50,357 bases of DNA, taken from an uncultured beta proteobacterium (lineage in GTDB: Bacteria > Pseudomonadota > Gammaproteobacteria > Burkholderiales > Burkholderiaceae_C). The translations under genes were made by a program, and so were the position numbers. The stretch spans positions 1-50,357 of the forward strand of contig CAIKLM010000053.1 of NCBI GenBank assembly GCA_903828235.1, written 5' to 3'. Under the pieces are notes generated by a model, which worked only from the letters and a program-made list of their open reading frames with translations, had not been told where the DNA came from and made no database searches. This document shows, one piece after another, positions 29,806 to 39,486 of this stretch. Position 1 is the stretch's first letter. Each line of letters opens with the position of its first letter.

Positions 29806-31030
29806 GCGGCGCACTCCCCTGCAGGGCCAGCTGGCGCGGCAGCGCCAGCGTGGCCGTCCAGCACAGCGCCAGCATCACCGCCGAGCCCGCCAGCGCGCCG
29901 GCGATGCCGCCCCACTGCACCAGCAGGCCCGACAGCAGCGTGCCGATGAAGCGGCCCAGGGCGTTGGCGGCGTAGTAGAAGCCCACGTCCTCGGCCGCCT
30001 TCTCGCTGCCGGCGTAGGCCAGCACCAGGTAGCTGTGCACCGAGGAGTTGATGGCAAAGGCCACGCCGAAGACCGCCAGCCCGACGACGACGATCCACAC
30101 GCGCGGCTCCGCACCCGCGAGCAGCAGCGCCGTCAGCACCGCCGGCACCAGCGCCAGCAGCGCCGACCACAGCCGCGCGGCCGGCACCTCGGCCGACAGG
30201 CCGTCGCTGCTGCGCCGCACCAGCGCCGGCGCGGCGGCCTGCACGGCGCCGTAGCCGATGGTCCACAGCGCCAGGAAGCTGCCGATCATCGTGAAGGTCC
30301 AGCCCGCGCCGTACAGGAACACCGGCACGCCGACGACGAACCACACGTCGCGCGCGCCGAACAGGAACACCCGCGCCGCGGCCAGCGCGTTGATGCCCGG
30401 GTTCTTGGCGAACAGCTCCTTCGCGCTCTTCGAGGCCTTGGCCTTGCCCATCAGCGGCGGCACGAAGGCCAGCACGCCCAGCAGCACCAGCGCCAGCGCC
30501 GCGGCCATGACCCACAGCGCGGCCTGGAAGCCCAGCGCCTGCAGCAGCACGCCGCCAAGGAAGAAGCCCGCGCCCTTCATCGCGTTCTTGCTGCCGGTGA
30601 AGAAGGCCACCCACTTGAACAGCCGCCCCGAGGCGTTGCCCGCGGTCAGCTTGATGGCCGACTTGCTGGCCGTCTTGGTGAGGTCCTTCGCGACGCCGCA
30701 CACGCCCTGCGCCAGCACCACCCAGGCCACGCTGGCCGCCGCCGTCCAGTTCGGCGACAGCGCCGACAGCAGCAGGAAGCCGCCGATCTGCGAGGCCAGC
30801 CCCACCGCCAGCATGCGCGCGATGCCGAAGCGCGTGGCCAGCCAGCCGCCCACCAGGTTGGCCACGATGCCGGCGGCCTCGTACAGCAGGAACAGGAAGG
30901 CCAGCGTGAACGGCGAGTAGCCCAGCTGGTGGAAGTGCAGCAGCACCAGCATGCGCAGCGCGCCGTCGCTGAGCGTGAAGCCCCAGTAGGCCGCCGTGAC
31001 GACGGCGTAGTCGCGCGTGCCGGCGTGCAT
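29798..31030 (-). CDS. arsJ: Organoarsenical efflux MFS transporter ArsJ
   Basis: A 410-residue major-facilitator protein with about 12 membrane segments. The opening RDYAVVTAAYWGFTLSDGALRMLVLLHFHQLGYSPF is the ArsJ signature. ArsJ exports 1-arseno-3-phosphoglycerate, made when the neighbouring GAPDH uses arsenate in place of phosphate, and so gives arsenate resistance without reduction. It follows the GAPDH gene after 12 bases. Its end overlaps arsR by 8 bases. Confidence 0.94.
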   Translation of the reverse strand: MHAGTRDYAVVTAAYWGFTLSDGALRMLVLLHFHQLGYSPFTLAFLFLLYEAAGIVANLVGGWLATRFGIARMLAVGLASQIGGFLLLSALSPNWTAAASVAWVVLAQGVCGVAKDLTKTASKSAIKLTAGNASGRLFKWVAFFTGSKNAMKGAGFFLGGVLLQALGFQAALWVMAAALALVLLGVLAFVPPLMGKAKASKSAKELFAKNPGINALAAARVFLFGARDVWFVVGVPVFLYGAGWTFTMIGSFLALWTIGYGAVQAAAPALVRRSSDGLSAEVPAARLWSALLALVPAVLTALLLAGAEPRVWIVVVGLAVFGVAFAINSSVHSYLVLAYAGSEKAAEDVGFYYAANALGRFIGTLLSGLLVQWGGIAGALAGSAVMLALCWTATLALPRQLALQGSAPHG

Positions 31031-31042
31031 CGCGGCGCGCTC

Positions 31043-32086
31043 CTACAGGCCCGCGGCGCGCATATGGCAGGCCAGGTCCACCATGCGGCAGGCGTAGCCC
31101 ATCTCGTTGTCGTACCAGGCGTACACCTTCAGCAGCGTGCCGTCGGTCACCAGCGTCGAGGGCGCGTCGACGATGGCGCTGCGCGTGTCGCCCGCGAAAT
31201 CGGCACTGACCAGCGGGCGCCGCTCGCAACCCAGGATGCCGGCCAGCGGCCCGGCGGCGGCGGCCTCGAACAGCGCGTTCACCTCTTCGGCGGTGGTGGC
31301 GCGCGCGAGCTCGAACACGGCGTCGGTGAGCGAGGCGTTGAGCACCGGCGCGCGCACCGCGTGGCCGTCGAGCTTGCCCTTGAGCTCGGGGTAGATCAGC
31401 GCGATGGCGGTGGCGCTGCCCGTGGTGGTGGGCGCCAGGCTCAGCAGCGCGCTGCGGGCGCGGCGCAGGTCCTTGTGCGGCGCGTCGACCACGAGGTTGG
31501 TGTTGGTGGGGTCGTGGATGGTGGTGATCTGGCCGTGGCGGATGCCCAGGGCCTCGTGCACCACCTTCACCACCGGCGCCAGGCAGTTGGTGGTGCAGCT
31601 GGCGGCGGTGACGATGCGGTCGCGCGCGGGGTCGTAGCGCTGCTCGTTGACGCCGACCACCACGTTCAGCACGCCGCCGGTCTTCACCGGCGCGGCCACG
31701 ATCACGCGCCGAGCGCCGCGGTCGAGGTGGCCCTGGATGGCCTCGGGCGTGAGGAACTTGCCGGTGCACTCCAGCACCAGGTCGACGCCGAGCGCGCCCC
31801 AGGGGATCTCGGCCGGGCTGGCGTGGCTGCTGAAGCCCAGGCGGCGGCCACCGATGCGGATGGCGGCGTCGCCCTCGGCCTCGATGCGCTCGCGCCAGCG
31901 GCCCTGCACGCTGTCGAAGGCCAGCAGGTGCGCGGTGGCCGCCGCGCCGCCCTTCAGCTCGTTGAGGTGCACCACCTCGAGGCGGTTGCCGCCGCGGGGG
32001 TCGTCCGCCGGGCGCTCGGCCGCGCCCAAGGCCGCCCGCAGGGCCAGCCGCCCGATCCGCCCCATGCCATTGATGCCGACCCGCAT
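31043..32086 (-). CDS. ArsJ-associated glyceraldehyde-3-phosphate dehydrogenase
   Basis: A 347-residue GAPDH: NAD site [17 protein letters not shown] and catalytic C164 in [12 protein letters not shown]. In arsJ operons this enzyme makes 1-arseno-3-phosphoglycerate from glyceraldehyde 3-phosphate and arsenate for ArsJ export. Its position directly before arsJ and behind an ArsR-type operator supports this role over central glycolysis. The ATG at 32086 has AAAGGA about 9 bases upstream. It is the first gene of the arsenic operon. Confidence 0.92.
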   Translation of the reverse strand: MRVGINGMGRIGRLALRAALGAAERPADDPRGGNRLEVVHLNELKGGAAATAHLLAFDSVQGRWRERIEAEGDAAIRIGGRRLGFSSHASPAEIPWGALGVDLVLECTGKFLTPEAIQGHLDRGARRVIVAAPVKTGGVLNVVVGVNEQRYDPARDRIVTAASCTTNCLAPVVKVVHEALGIRHGQITTIHDPTNTNLVVDAPHKDLRRARSALLSLAPTTTGSATAIALIYPELKGKLDGHAVRAPVLNASLTDAVFELARATTAEEVNALFEAAAAGPLAGILGCERRPLVSADFAGDTRSAIVDAPSTLVTDGTLLKVYAWYDNEMGYACRMVDLACHMRAAGL

Positions 32087-32097
32087 GAACCGCGTCC

Positions 32098-32123
32098 TTT
32101 CGATGTTTCGAACTTCATCGAAA
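32098..32123 (-). promoter_or_regulatory. ArsR-type inverted-repeat operator
   Basis: TTTCGATG (32098-32105) and CATCGAAA (32116-32123) form a perfect 8+8 inverted repeat with a 10-base spacer that itself contains TTCGAA. It ends about 12 bases before the GAPDH start. Repressor binding here would block the start of the five-gene operon. Assignment to ArsR is by position and by resemblance to TTCGAT-type ArsR boxes. Confidence 0.6.
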
Positions 32124-32167
32124 TGTAGAGCGGCTTCGTGTCGGTTCGATGACGGCGGGCGCCGCGG

Positions 32168-32665
32168 TCAGAGCTCGAGGTCGTCGCGCAGCGCGGCGAT
32201 GCCGGCGCGGGCGCAGCCGTCGTCGGCGTCGCCGCTGGGAGCGCCCGACACGCCGATGCCGCCGACGATGGAGCCGGCCGCCTCGATCGTGAGGCCGCCG
32301 CCCACCGCGGTGAAGCGCGGCACGCTGCGCAGGCCCGAAGACGGCTGGCCCGGCTGCGTGGCGCGCGCCAGCTCGGTGGTGGGGGTGCGGAAGCTGACGG
32401 CCGTCCAGGCCTTGTCGGCGGCCACCTCGGGCGTGTGGGCGCCGGCGAAGCGGTCGCGCAGCAGCGCCTGCGTCACGCCGGCGCGGTCGACCACCGCCAC
32501 GGCCACCTGGAAGCCCTGGCGGCGGCACTCGGCCATCGCGGCGTTGACGGCCTTCTGCGCGGCCTCGGGGGTGAGCAGCCGCACGGCGTGGGTGGCGCTG
32601 CCGCCCTGGGCCAGGGCGGCGGCGGTGGCCAGCAAGGCCGCGACGGTGACGAGCGTGTGCTTCAT
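32168..32665 (-). CDS. GlcG/HbpS-family heme-binding protein
   Basis: A 165-residue secreted protein with a signal peptide (TLVTVAALLATAAALAQ). The HbpS/GlcG fold signature is present: NAAMAECRRQGFQVAVAVVDRAG near the start, and GGLTIEAAGSIVGGIGVSGAPSGDADDGCARAGI at the end. HbpS relatives bind heme or small cofactors; some DUF336 members accompany glycolate or diol use. The role here is unknown. It precedes the arsenic operon on the same strand, but the operator and 81-base gap suggest it is not part of it. Confidence 0.85.
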   Translation of the reverse strand: MKHTLVTVAALLATAAALAQGGSATHAVRLLTPEAAQKAVNAAMAECRRQGFQVAVAVVDRAGVTQALLRDRFAGAHTPEVAADKAWTAVSFRTPTTELARATQPGQPSSGLRSVPRFTAVGGGLTIEAAGSIVGGIGVSGAPSGDADDGCARAGIAALRDDLEL

Positions 32666-32762
32666 GGGGAGCGTCTCCAGTGGGGGTGGGAACCTGAAGC
32701 GCCCATCATGCGCGGGCGTGGTGGCGGCGCCCTTGCGGCACGTCAACGGCGCCGGTTGCCCC

Positions 32763-34331
32763 TCAGAGCAGATCCTCGATGGGCAGCCACGACAGGATCC
32801 GCGCACCCACGCGGCGCAGCAGCCCGGCGCCGGGCTCGGCCTGGTGGACGACCGGCCCCGTTGCCGTCTGCTCCTCCCACTGCAGCCGCCCGTCGGCGGC
32901 CAGGCTCAGCCGGTAGGTGGCGGCCAGCACGTCGCGGTCGATGCCGGCGGCCAGCGCGCGGTGGAGTTCCGGGCTGGCGATGGCCAGGCCCATCTCGGTG
33001 TTCAGGTCGGCGGAGCGCGGGTCGAGGTTGAAGGAGCCGACGAACAGCCGCTCGCCGTCGGCCAGGAACACCTTGCCGTGCAGGCTGGCCGCCGAGGACG
33101 AGCCCAGGCGCGTGCGCCACGGCGGCGCCTCGGCTGCGGCCGCTGCCGCGGGGCGCGACTTCAGCTCGCGCAGTTCCACGCCCGCGGCGAGCAGGGCGCG
33201 CCGGTGGCGCGCGTAGCCCGCGTGCACCGCCATCACGTCGGTGGCGGCCAGCGAGTTGGTGACGATGCGCACCTTCACGCCACGCCGCGCCAGGTTGGCC
33301 AGGCCCTGCACGCCCGCGTCGCCGGGCACGAAATAGGGCGAGACCAGGTCCAGCGTGCGCTGCGTCAGCGCGAGCCAGGCCAGGATCGGCTCGGTGATGC
33401 GCGCGCCGGGCTCCTCGGCCGTCGGGCGGCGCACCGGCTTGTCCGGCGTGTCCGACAGCACCTGCACCGGCGCCCACTGCAGCGGCGGGGCGCTGCCGGC
33501 CGCCGCCGCCAGCCAGGGCGTGCGCTGCAGGCGCGCTCGCAACGCCGCCACCTCGGGGGCGCCCGAGGGGTCGGTGAGCTCCAGCCGCAGGCGCTCGAGC
33601 ACGGCCGGCTCCGCCGGCTCGAGCAGGCCGGCCAGGGGGTAGGAGCGCTCGTTGTTCCAGAACGCGTCGAAGTGGCGGGCCGTCTCATGGGCCGCCGGGC
33701 CGAAAGCGAGCACGTCCATGTCGGCGAACACCGTGGCGGCGTCGACGCCGTAGTAGACATCGGCCACGTTGCGCCCGCCGACCACGGTGGCCAGCCCGTC
33801 GGCGGTGAACGACTTGTTGTGCATGCGGCGGTTGAGCCGCCCGAACTCGGTGAGGTAGCCCAGCGCCTTGAAGCGGCGCTGCCCGAAGGGGTTGAACAGG
33901 CGGACCTCGATCGCGGGGTGGGCGTCCAGCGCCTGCAGCCACTCGTCCATGCCGTCGCTGCCGTTGTCGTCGAGCAACAGGCGCACGCGCACCCCGCGCG
34001 CGGCCGCCTGCCACAGCTCCCGCATCAGCAGCCGCCCCGAGGCGTCGGGGCGCCAGATGTAGACCTGGATGTCGAGGCCACGCTGCGCCTGGCGCGCCAG
34101 CAGCACCCGCGTGGCCAGGGCCTGCGCCGGATCGCCGAGCAAGACCAGGCCGCTGTGGCCGGCGTCGGCCGGGCGCGGCTGCATGGCCTGCGCCAGCGGG
34201 CTGTCGGGGCCCGCGACCAGCACCGACTGCGCCTGGCGCTCGGGCAGTGGCGGCAGCGCGCTGGTGCAGCCCGCCAGCGCCAGCGCCAGAGCCAGCAGCC
34301 CGGCCAGCGCCAGCGCGAGGGCGGCGTTCAC
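32763..34331 (-). CDS. Phospholipase D-family lipoprotein, ClsC-like
   Basis: A 522-residue protein with a lipoprotein signal (LALALAGC, C22) and two HKD motifs: HNKSFTAD (H171, K173, D178) and HGKVFLAD (H418, K420, D425). GGRNVADVYYG and GSFNLDPRS follow the two motifs, as in ClsC/YmdC-type cardiolipin synthases. Such enzymes transfer phosphatidyl groups. The lipobox suggests periplasmic membrane attachment, which is unusual for cardiolipin synthases. The start is GTG at 34331, overlapping the stop of the MASE1 histidine kinase (GTGA). It is the last gene of a four-gene coupled operon. Confidence 0.87.
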   Translation of the reverse strand: MNAALALALAGLLALALALAGCTSALPPLPERQAQSVLVAGPDSPLAQAMQPRPADAGHSGLVLLGDPAQALATRVLLARQAQRGLDIQVYIWRPDASGRLLMRELWQAAARGVRVRLLLDDNGSDGMDEWLQALDAHPAIEVRLFNPFGQRRFKALGYLTEFGRLNRRMHNKSFTADGLATVVGGRNVADVYYGVDAATVFADMDVLAFGPAAHETARHFDAFWNNERSYPLAGLLEPAEPAVLERLRLELTDPSGAPEVAALRARLQRTPWLAAAAGSAPPLQWAPVQVLSDTPDKPVRRPTAEEPGARITEPILAWLALTQRTLDLVSPYFVPGDAGVQGLANLARRGVKVRIVTNSLAATDVMAVHAGYARHRRALLAAGVELRELKSRPAAAAAAEAPPWRTRLGSSSAASLHGKVFLADGERLFVGSFNLDPRSADLNTEMGLAIASPELHRALAAGIDRDVLAATYRLSLAADGRLQWEEQTATGPVVHQAEPGAGLLRRVGARILSWLPIEDLL

Positions 34332-35974
34332 GCGTCGACGCGCGGCAACCGCAGCGTGAAGCAGCTGCCGCCGCCCGGCGCGGGCTGCACCTCGATGCGG
34401 CCGCCGTGCAGTTCCACGATGCGGCGCGTGATCGCCAGCCCGAGGCCGGTGCCCTCGTAGCGGCGCCGGGTGTGCAGCCGATGGAAGGGCTGGAACAGGC
34501 GCGCGGCAGCCTCCGGATCGATGCCGATGCCGTTGTCCTGCACCCGCAGCACGCGCATCGGGCCGTCGTCGAAGGCACGCAGGCTGACGTCGGGCACACG
34601 ACCCGGCTCGACGAACTTCACGGCGTTGCTCAGCAGGTTCTGCAGCACGAGCTGGAGCATAGCCGGGTGGCCGAGCACCCGGCCCAGCGGCGCGGCGTCG
34701 ATGCGGGCGCCGGTCTGCGCCAGCCGCTGCGCCAGCGCCTCGCGCACGGCCTGCAGCAGCGCGTCCAGGTCCACCGGCTGCAGCGGCGGCGGCTCGCCCT
34801 GCTGCACGCGCACGTACTGCAGCATGTCGTCGAGCAGCGTGCGCATGCGCTGCGTGCCCTGCAGCATCAGCGCCAGGTGGCGGCGCGAGCCCTCGTCGAG
34901 CCTGGCGGCGGCGTCCTCCTGCAGCAGGCCGCCGAAGCCGGCGATGGTGTTCAGCGGCTCGCGCAGGTCGTGCGCCGAGAAGTGCACGAACTGCTCCAGC
35001 CCCTCGTTGGCGCGCCGCAGCGCCTGCGTGCGCTGTGCCAGCCGCTCGCGGCTGCGGCGCAGCTCGTGCAGCGTCGTGGCCAGCAGCTGCCCCGGCAGCA
35101 GCGCCGCGGCCACGGCCAGGTACACGAACAGCTGCTGCCAGGCCGCGCTCAGCGGCGGCGGCACCAGCAGCCCGGTGCCCAGCGCCGCGGCCAGCGTCAC
35201 CGACACCAGCAGCGTGAGCAGGTAGGCGCCGGCCACCGGCAGCACCGCGGCCGCGGCCAGCAGCGGCAGCGTGGCGTACACCAGCGAGAACGGCAGCAGC
35301 GCGGCGGCCAGCAGCGTGGCGCCCACGGCGGCGCAGGCCAGCGCCCAGGCCGGCACGCTGACGGCCAGCGCGCGCAGCGGCCGCGGGCCCTCGCGCGCCA
35401 CCAGCAGCGCCAGCGGCAGCACCGACAGGCTGCCGATCACGCCCCCTTCCACCCAGGGCAGCCACAGGCCGGTGAAGCCGTTCTCGACCGAGGCCCCCAC
35501 GGTGAACAGCGCCGCCGTGGCCGCCACGCACGACGGCAGCAGGCCGCCCAGCAGCAGCGCCATCCCCAGCGCCCCGGCCGAGGCGATGCCGCTGGCGTGC
35601 AACCCGGCGCGGCGCAGCAACGCCGCGGCCAGGGCGATCTCGAGCAGGTTGGGCGGCACGAAGGACAGCGCCACCAGCGGCTGGTCGCCCCAGGCCGCGT
35701 TGGCGGCGGCGTTGCCCAGCGCCACCGCCGCCAGCAGCCAGGGCCAGTCGCGCGGGCCCCGGTGCGCCAGCGCGGCCACGGCCAGCGCGTTGGCGTACCA
35801 GATGGCGGCCACGCTGCCCGGCTGGCGCGACAGCTCCAGCGACAGCAAGGCCGCCAGCGCATGGGCCAGGCCCAGGGCCGGCGCCAGCCAGCGCAGGGGC
35901 TGCTGCGACAGCCAGGCCGCCGGAGCGGCGTCCGCGGGCCCGGCCGTGTCGTCGGCACCGGCCGGTGGCGTCAC
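34328..35974 (-). CDS. MASE1-domain sensor histidine kinase
   Basis: A 548-residue membrane histidine kinase. About eight membrane segments (residues 30-300) match the MASE1 sensor domain (FVPPNLLEIALAAALLRRAG, GFTGLWLPWVEGGVIGSLSVLPLALL). A coiled helix follows, then the HisKA box with H335 (FSAHDLREPLN) and the ATPase domain with NLLSNAVKF, DNGIGID and GTGLGLAI. The start is GTG at 35974 and overlaps the stop of the binding-protein gene (GTGA). It has no receiver domain of its own. The single receiver encoded two genes upstream is the most likely partner. Confidence 0.9.
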   Translation of the reverse strand: MTPPAGADDTAGPADAAPAAWLSQQPLRWLAPALGLAHALAALLSLELSRQPGSVAAIWYANALAVAALAHRGPRDWPWLLAAVALGNAAANAAWGDQPLVALSFVPPNLLEIALAAALLRRAGLHASGIASAGALGMALLLGGLLPSCVAATAALFTVGASVENGFTGLWLPWVEGGVIGSLSVLPLALLVAREGPRPLRALAVSVPAWALACAAVGATLLAAALLPFSLVYATLPLLAAAAVLPVAGAYLLTLLVSVTLAAALGTGLLVPPPLSAAWQQLFVYLAVAAALLPGQLLATTLHELRRSRERLAQRTQALRRANEGLEQFVHFSAHDLREPLNTIAGFGGLLQEDAAARLDEGSRRHLALMLQGTQRMRTLLDDMLQYVRVQQGEPPPLQPVDLDALLQAVREALAQRLAQTGARIDAAPLGRVLGHPAMLQLVLQNLLSNAVKFVEPGRVPDVSLRAFDDGPMRVLRVQDNGIGIDPEAAARLFQPFHRLHTRRRYEGTGLGLAITRRIVELHGGRIEVQPAPGGGSCFTLRLPRVDA

Positions 35975-36966
35975 AGCGTGTCCGGCGTTCTCGCGCCGCC
36001 CTCCGGCCGTTCGCGGCGCCGCCACGCCAGCACGCCACCCAGCAGCGCCGCCAGCACCAGCAGCCCCGCCGCCACCCACAGCACCGGCGGCCGCGCCGGT
36101 GCCATCAGCTCGCTGCCGTGCAGCGGGCCCATCCATCGCTGCTGGATTTCGGTCCGCTCCTGCAAAGGCAGCGACGCGATGGCGGCGTCCAGCCGCTGCA
36201 GCAGCTCGGGGCGCGACTTGGGCACCGCCAGGCTCAGCGCGTAGTCGAAGCCGATCGGCCCGGCCGCGCGCAGGCCGGTGATGCCGTGGCGCCGCGTCAC
36301 GAAGGCGGCGCTGGCGGCATCGACGACGGCGGCCTCGTGCCGGCCCTCGGCCACGCCGCGCAGCGCCTGCACGTCGTCGGGCACCGCGGCCCAGGCCACC
36401 TGCGGGTAGCGGCTGCGCACGAAGGCCTCGACCGCGTAGCCCGCACCGACCGCGACGCTGCGGCCGGCCAGCGCGGCCAGCACCGCCGGGCCGTCGCCGG
36501 CCGCGGCTGCGCTTCCCTGCCGCACCACCAGGATGGCCGGCACGCTGACGTAGGGCCGCGTGAACGCCAGGTAGACGGCGCGCTCGGGCGTCGGCCGCAG
36601 CGACGACACCAGCTCGGCCTCGCCGGAACGCAGGCGCGCCAGCTGCTCGGCCAGCGGGGCCGGCTGCAGCACCTGCAGCTGCAGCCCCGCCGCTGGGGCC
36701 AGGCGCTCCAGCAGGTCGACCGACAGGCCGCGCACGCGGCCGTCGTCGTCGACGAAAACGAAGGGGCCGTAGTCGCGCTCGGGCACGAAGCGCACCGTCA
36801 GCGGGGCCGACGAGGCGGCCGGCCCGGCCGCCGACGCCGACGCCGCAGCAGCCGAGCCGGCGCCCAGCACGCCAGCCAAGGTGGCCAACGCGGCCAGGGT
36901 GGCCCGGTGGCACAGCCGCGCGAGCACCCGCCGCGCCGCCGTGCCGGCGCCGAGGCGGCGGATCAC
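35971..36966 (-). CDS. Membrane-anchored periplasmic binding protein (sensor)
   Basis: A 331-residue protein: a signal segment (ATLAALATLAGVLGAGSAAAAS), a type II periplasmic binding domain (about 55-285, LTVRFVPERDYGPFVFVDDDGRVRGLSVDLL), and a C-terminal membrane helix (PPVLWVAAGLLVLAALLGGVLAWRRR) ending in a short cytoplasmic tail. In many sensor kinases this domain is fused to the kinase; here it stands alone beside one. It may present an amino-acid-like ligand to the MASE1 kinase. Start GTG at 36966 overlaps the receiver gene stop (GTGA). Confidence 0.85.
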   Translation of the reverse strand: MIRRLGAGTAARRVLARLCHRATLAALATLAGVLGAGSAAAASASAAGPAASSAPLTVRFVPERDYGPFVFVDDDGRVRGLSVDLLERLAPAAGLQLQVLQPAPLAEQLARLRSGEAELVSSLRPTPERAVYLAFTRPYVSVPAILVVRQGSAAAAGDGPAVLAALAGRSVAVGAGYAVEAFVRSRYPQVAWAAVPDDVQALRGVAEGRHEAAVVDAASAAFVTRRHGITGLRAAGPIGFDYALSLAVPKSRPELLQRLDAAIASLPLQERTEIQQRWMGPLHGSELMAPARPPVLWVAAGLLVLAALLGGVLAWRRRERPEGGARTPDTL

Positions 36967-37358
36967 GCCGGCCCCCCGAAGCGCTCGGCCAGGCTGCGTG
37001 CCTGCTGCACGCTCAAGGGCTTGACCATGTAGTCCCTGACGCAGGCGTGAGCCAGGGCGCGCTCGCGGTCGCTGTCCAGCGGCGAGCTGCTCAGCATCAC
37101 CACGCTGGTGCCGCGCCGACGCTCCTCGGGCAGCTGCTCGAAGGCCTGCAGGAACGCGAAGCCGTCCATCCCGGGCATGTTGATGTCGAGCAGGATGAGC
37201 GTCGGCGGCCGCGGCGCCGTCGCCAGCTCGGCCAGGGCGTCGGCCCCCGACTCGAACTCCTGCACCTCCAGCGGCCGGCCGCTGCGGCCGAGCACGATCG
37301 AGGCGAAGAGCCGGTCGGGCTCGCTGTCGTCCACCAGCAGCACGGGGATGCTCGTCAT
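36963..37358 (-). CDS. Stand-alone receiver-domain response regulator
   Basis: A 131-residue CheY-like receiver with the phospho-accepting D58 (LLDINMPGMDGF), the acidic pair D10-D11 and K113 (VKPLS). The sequence (DSEPDRLF, INMPGMDGFAFL) resembles Rcp1-type single-domain regulators. There is no output domain. The ATG at 37358 is preferred over 37376 because AAGGAG lies 8 bases upstream of it. It is the first of four genes linked by GTGA overlaps and follows a hybrid kinase gene by 67 bases. Confidence 0.9.
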   Translation of the reverse strand: MTSIPVLLVDDSEPDRLFASIVLGRSGRPLEVQEFESGADALAELATAPRPPTLILLDINMPGMDGFAFLQAFEQLPEERRRGTSVVMLSSSPLDSDRERALAHACVRDYMVKPLSVQQARSLAERFGGPA

Positions 37359-37425
37359 GGCCGCCACTCCTTCCATCCTGCACAGGGTACGCCAGGATGC
37401 GCGTCCGGGGCCACGGCGCCGTGCA

Positions 37426-39408
<1,983 letters not shown>

Positions 39409-39486
39409 GGGCAGGCGGCGGCGCCGACGGCCGCACGGTTGCAGGAAGGCGCGGTCACCAGACGCACCCGCCGCGGGCGGCGATGG

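Noticed and set aside
32763..36038. A single 1,091-residue minus-strand frame covering the PLD gene and upstream DNA
   Set aside because: Only the last 522 residues have domains. Upstream of 34331 the frame is the wrong one for the MASE1 kinase, which reads in another frame and overlaps as GTGA.
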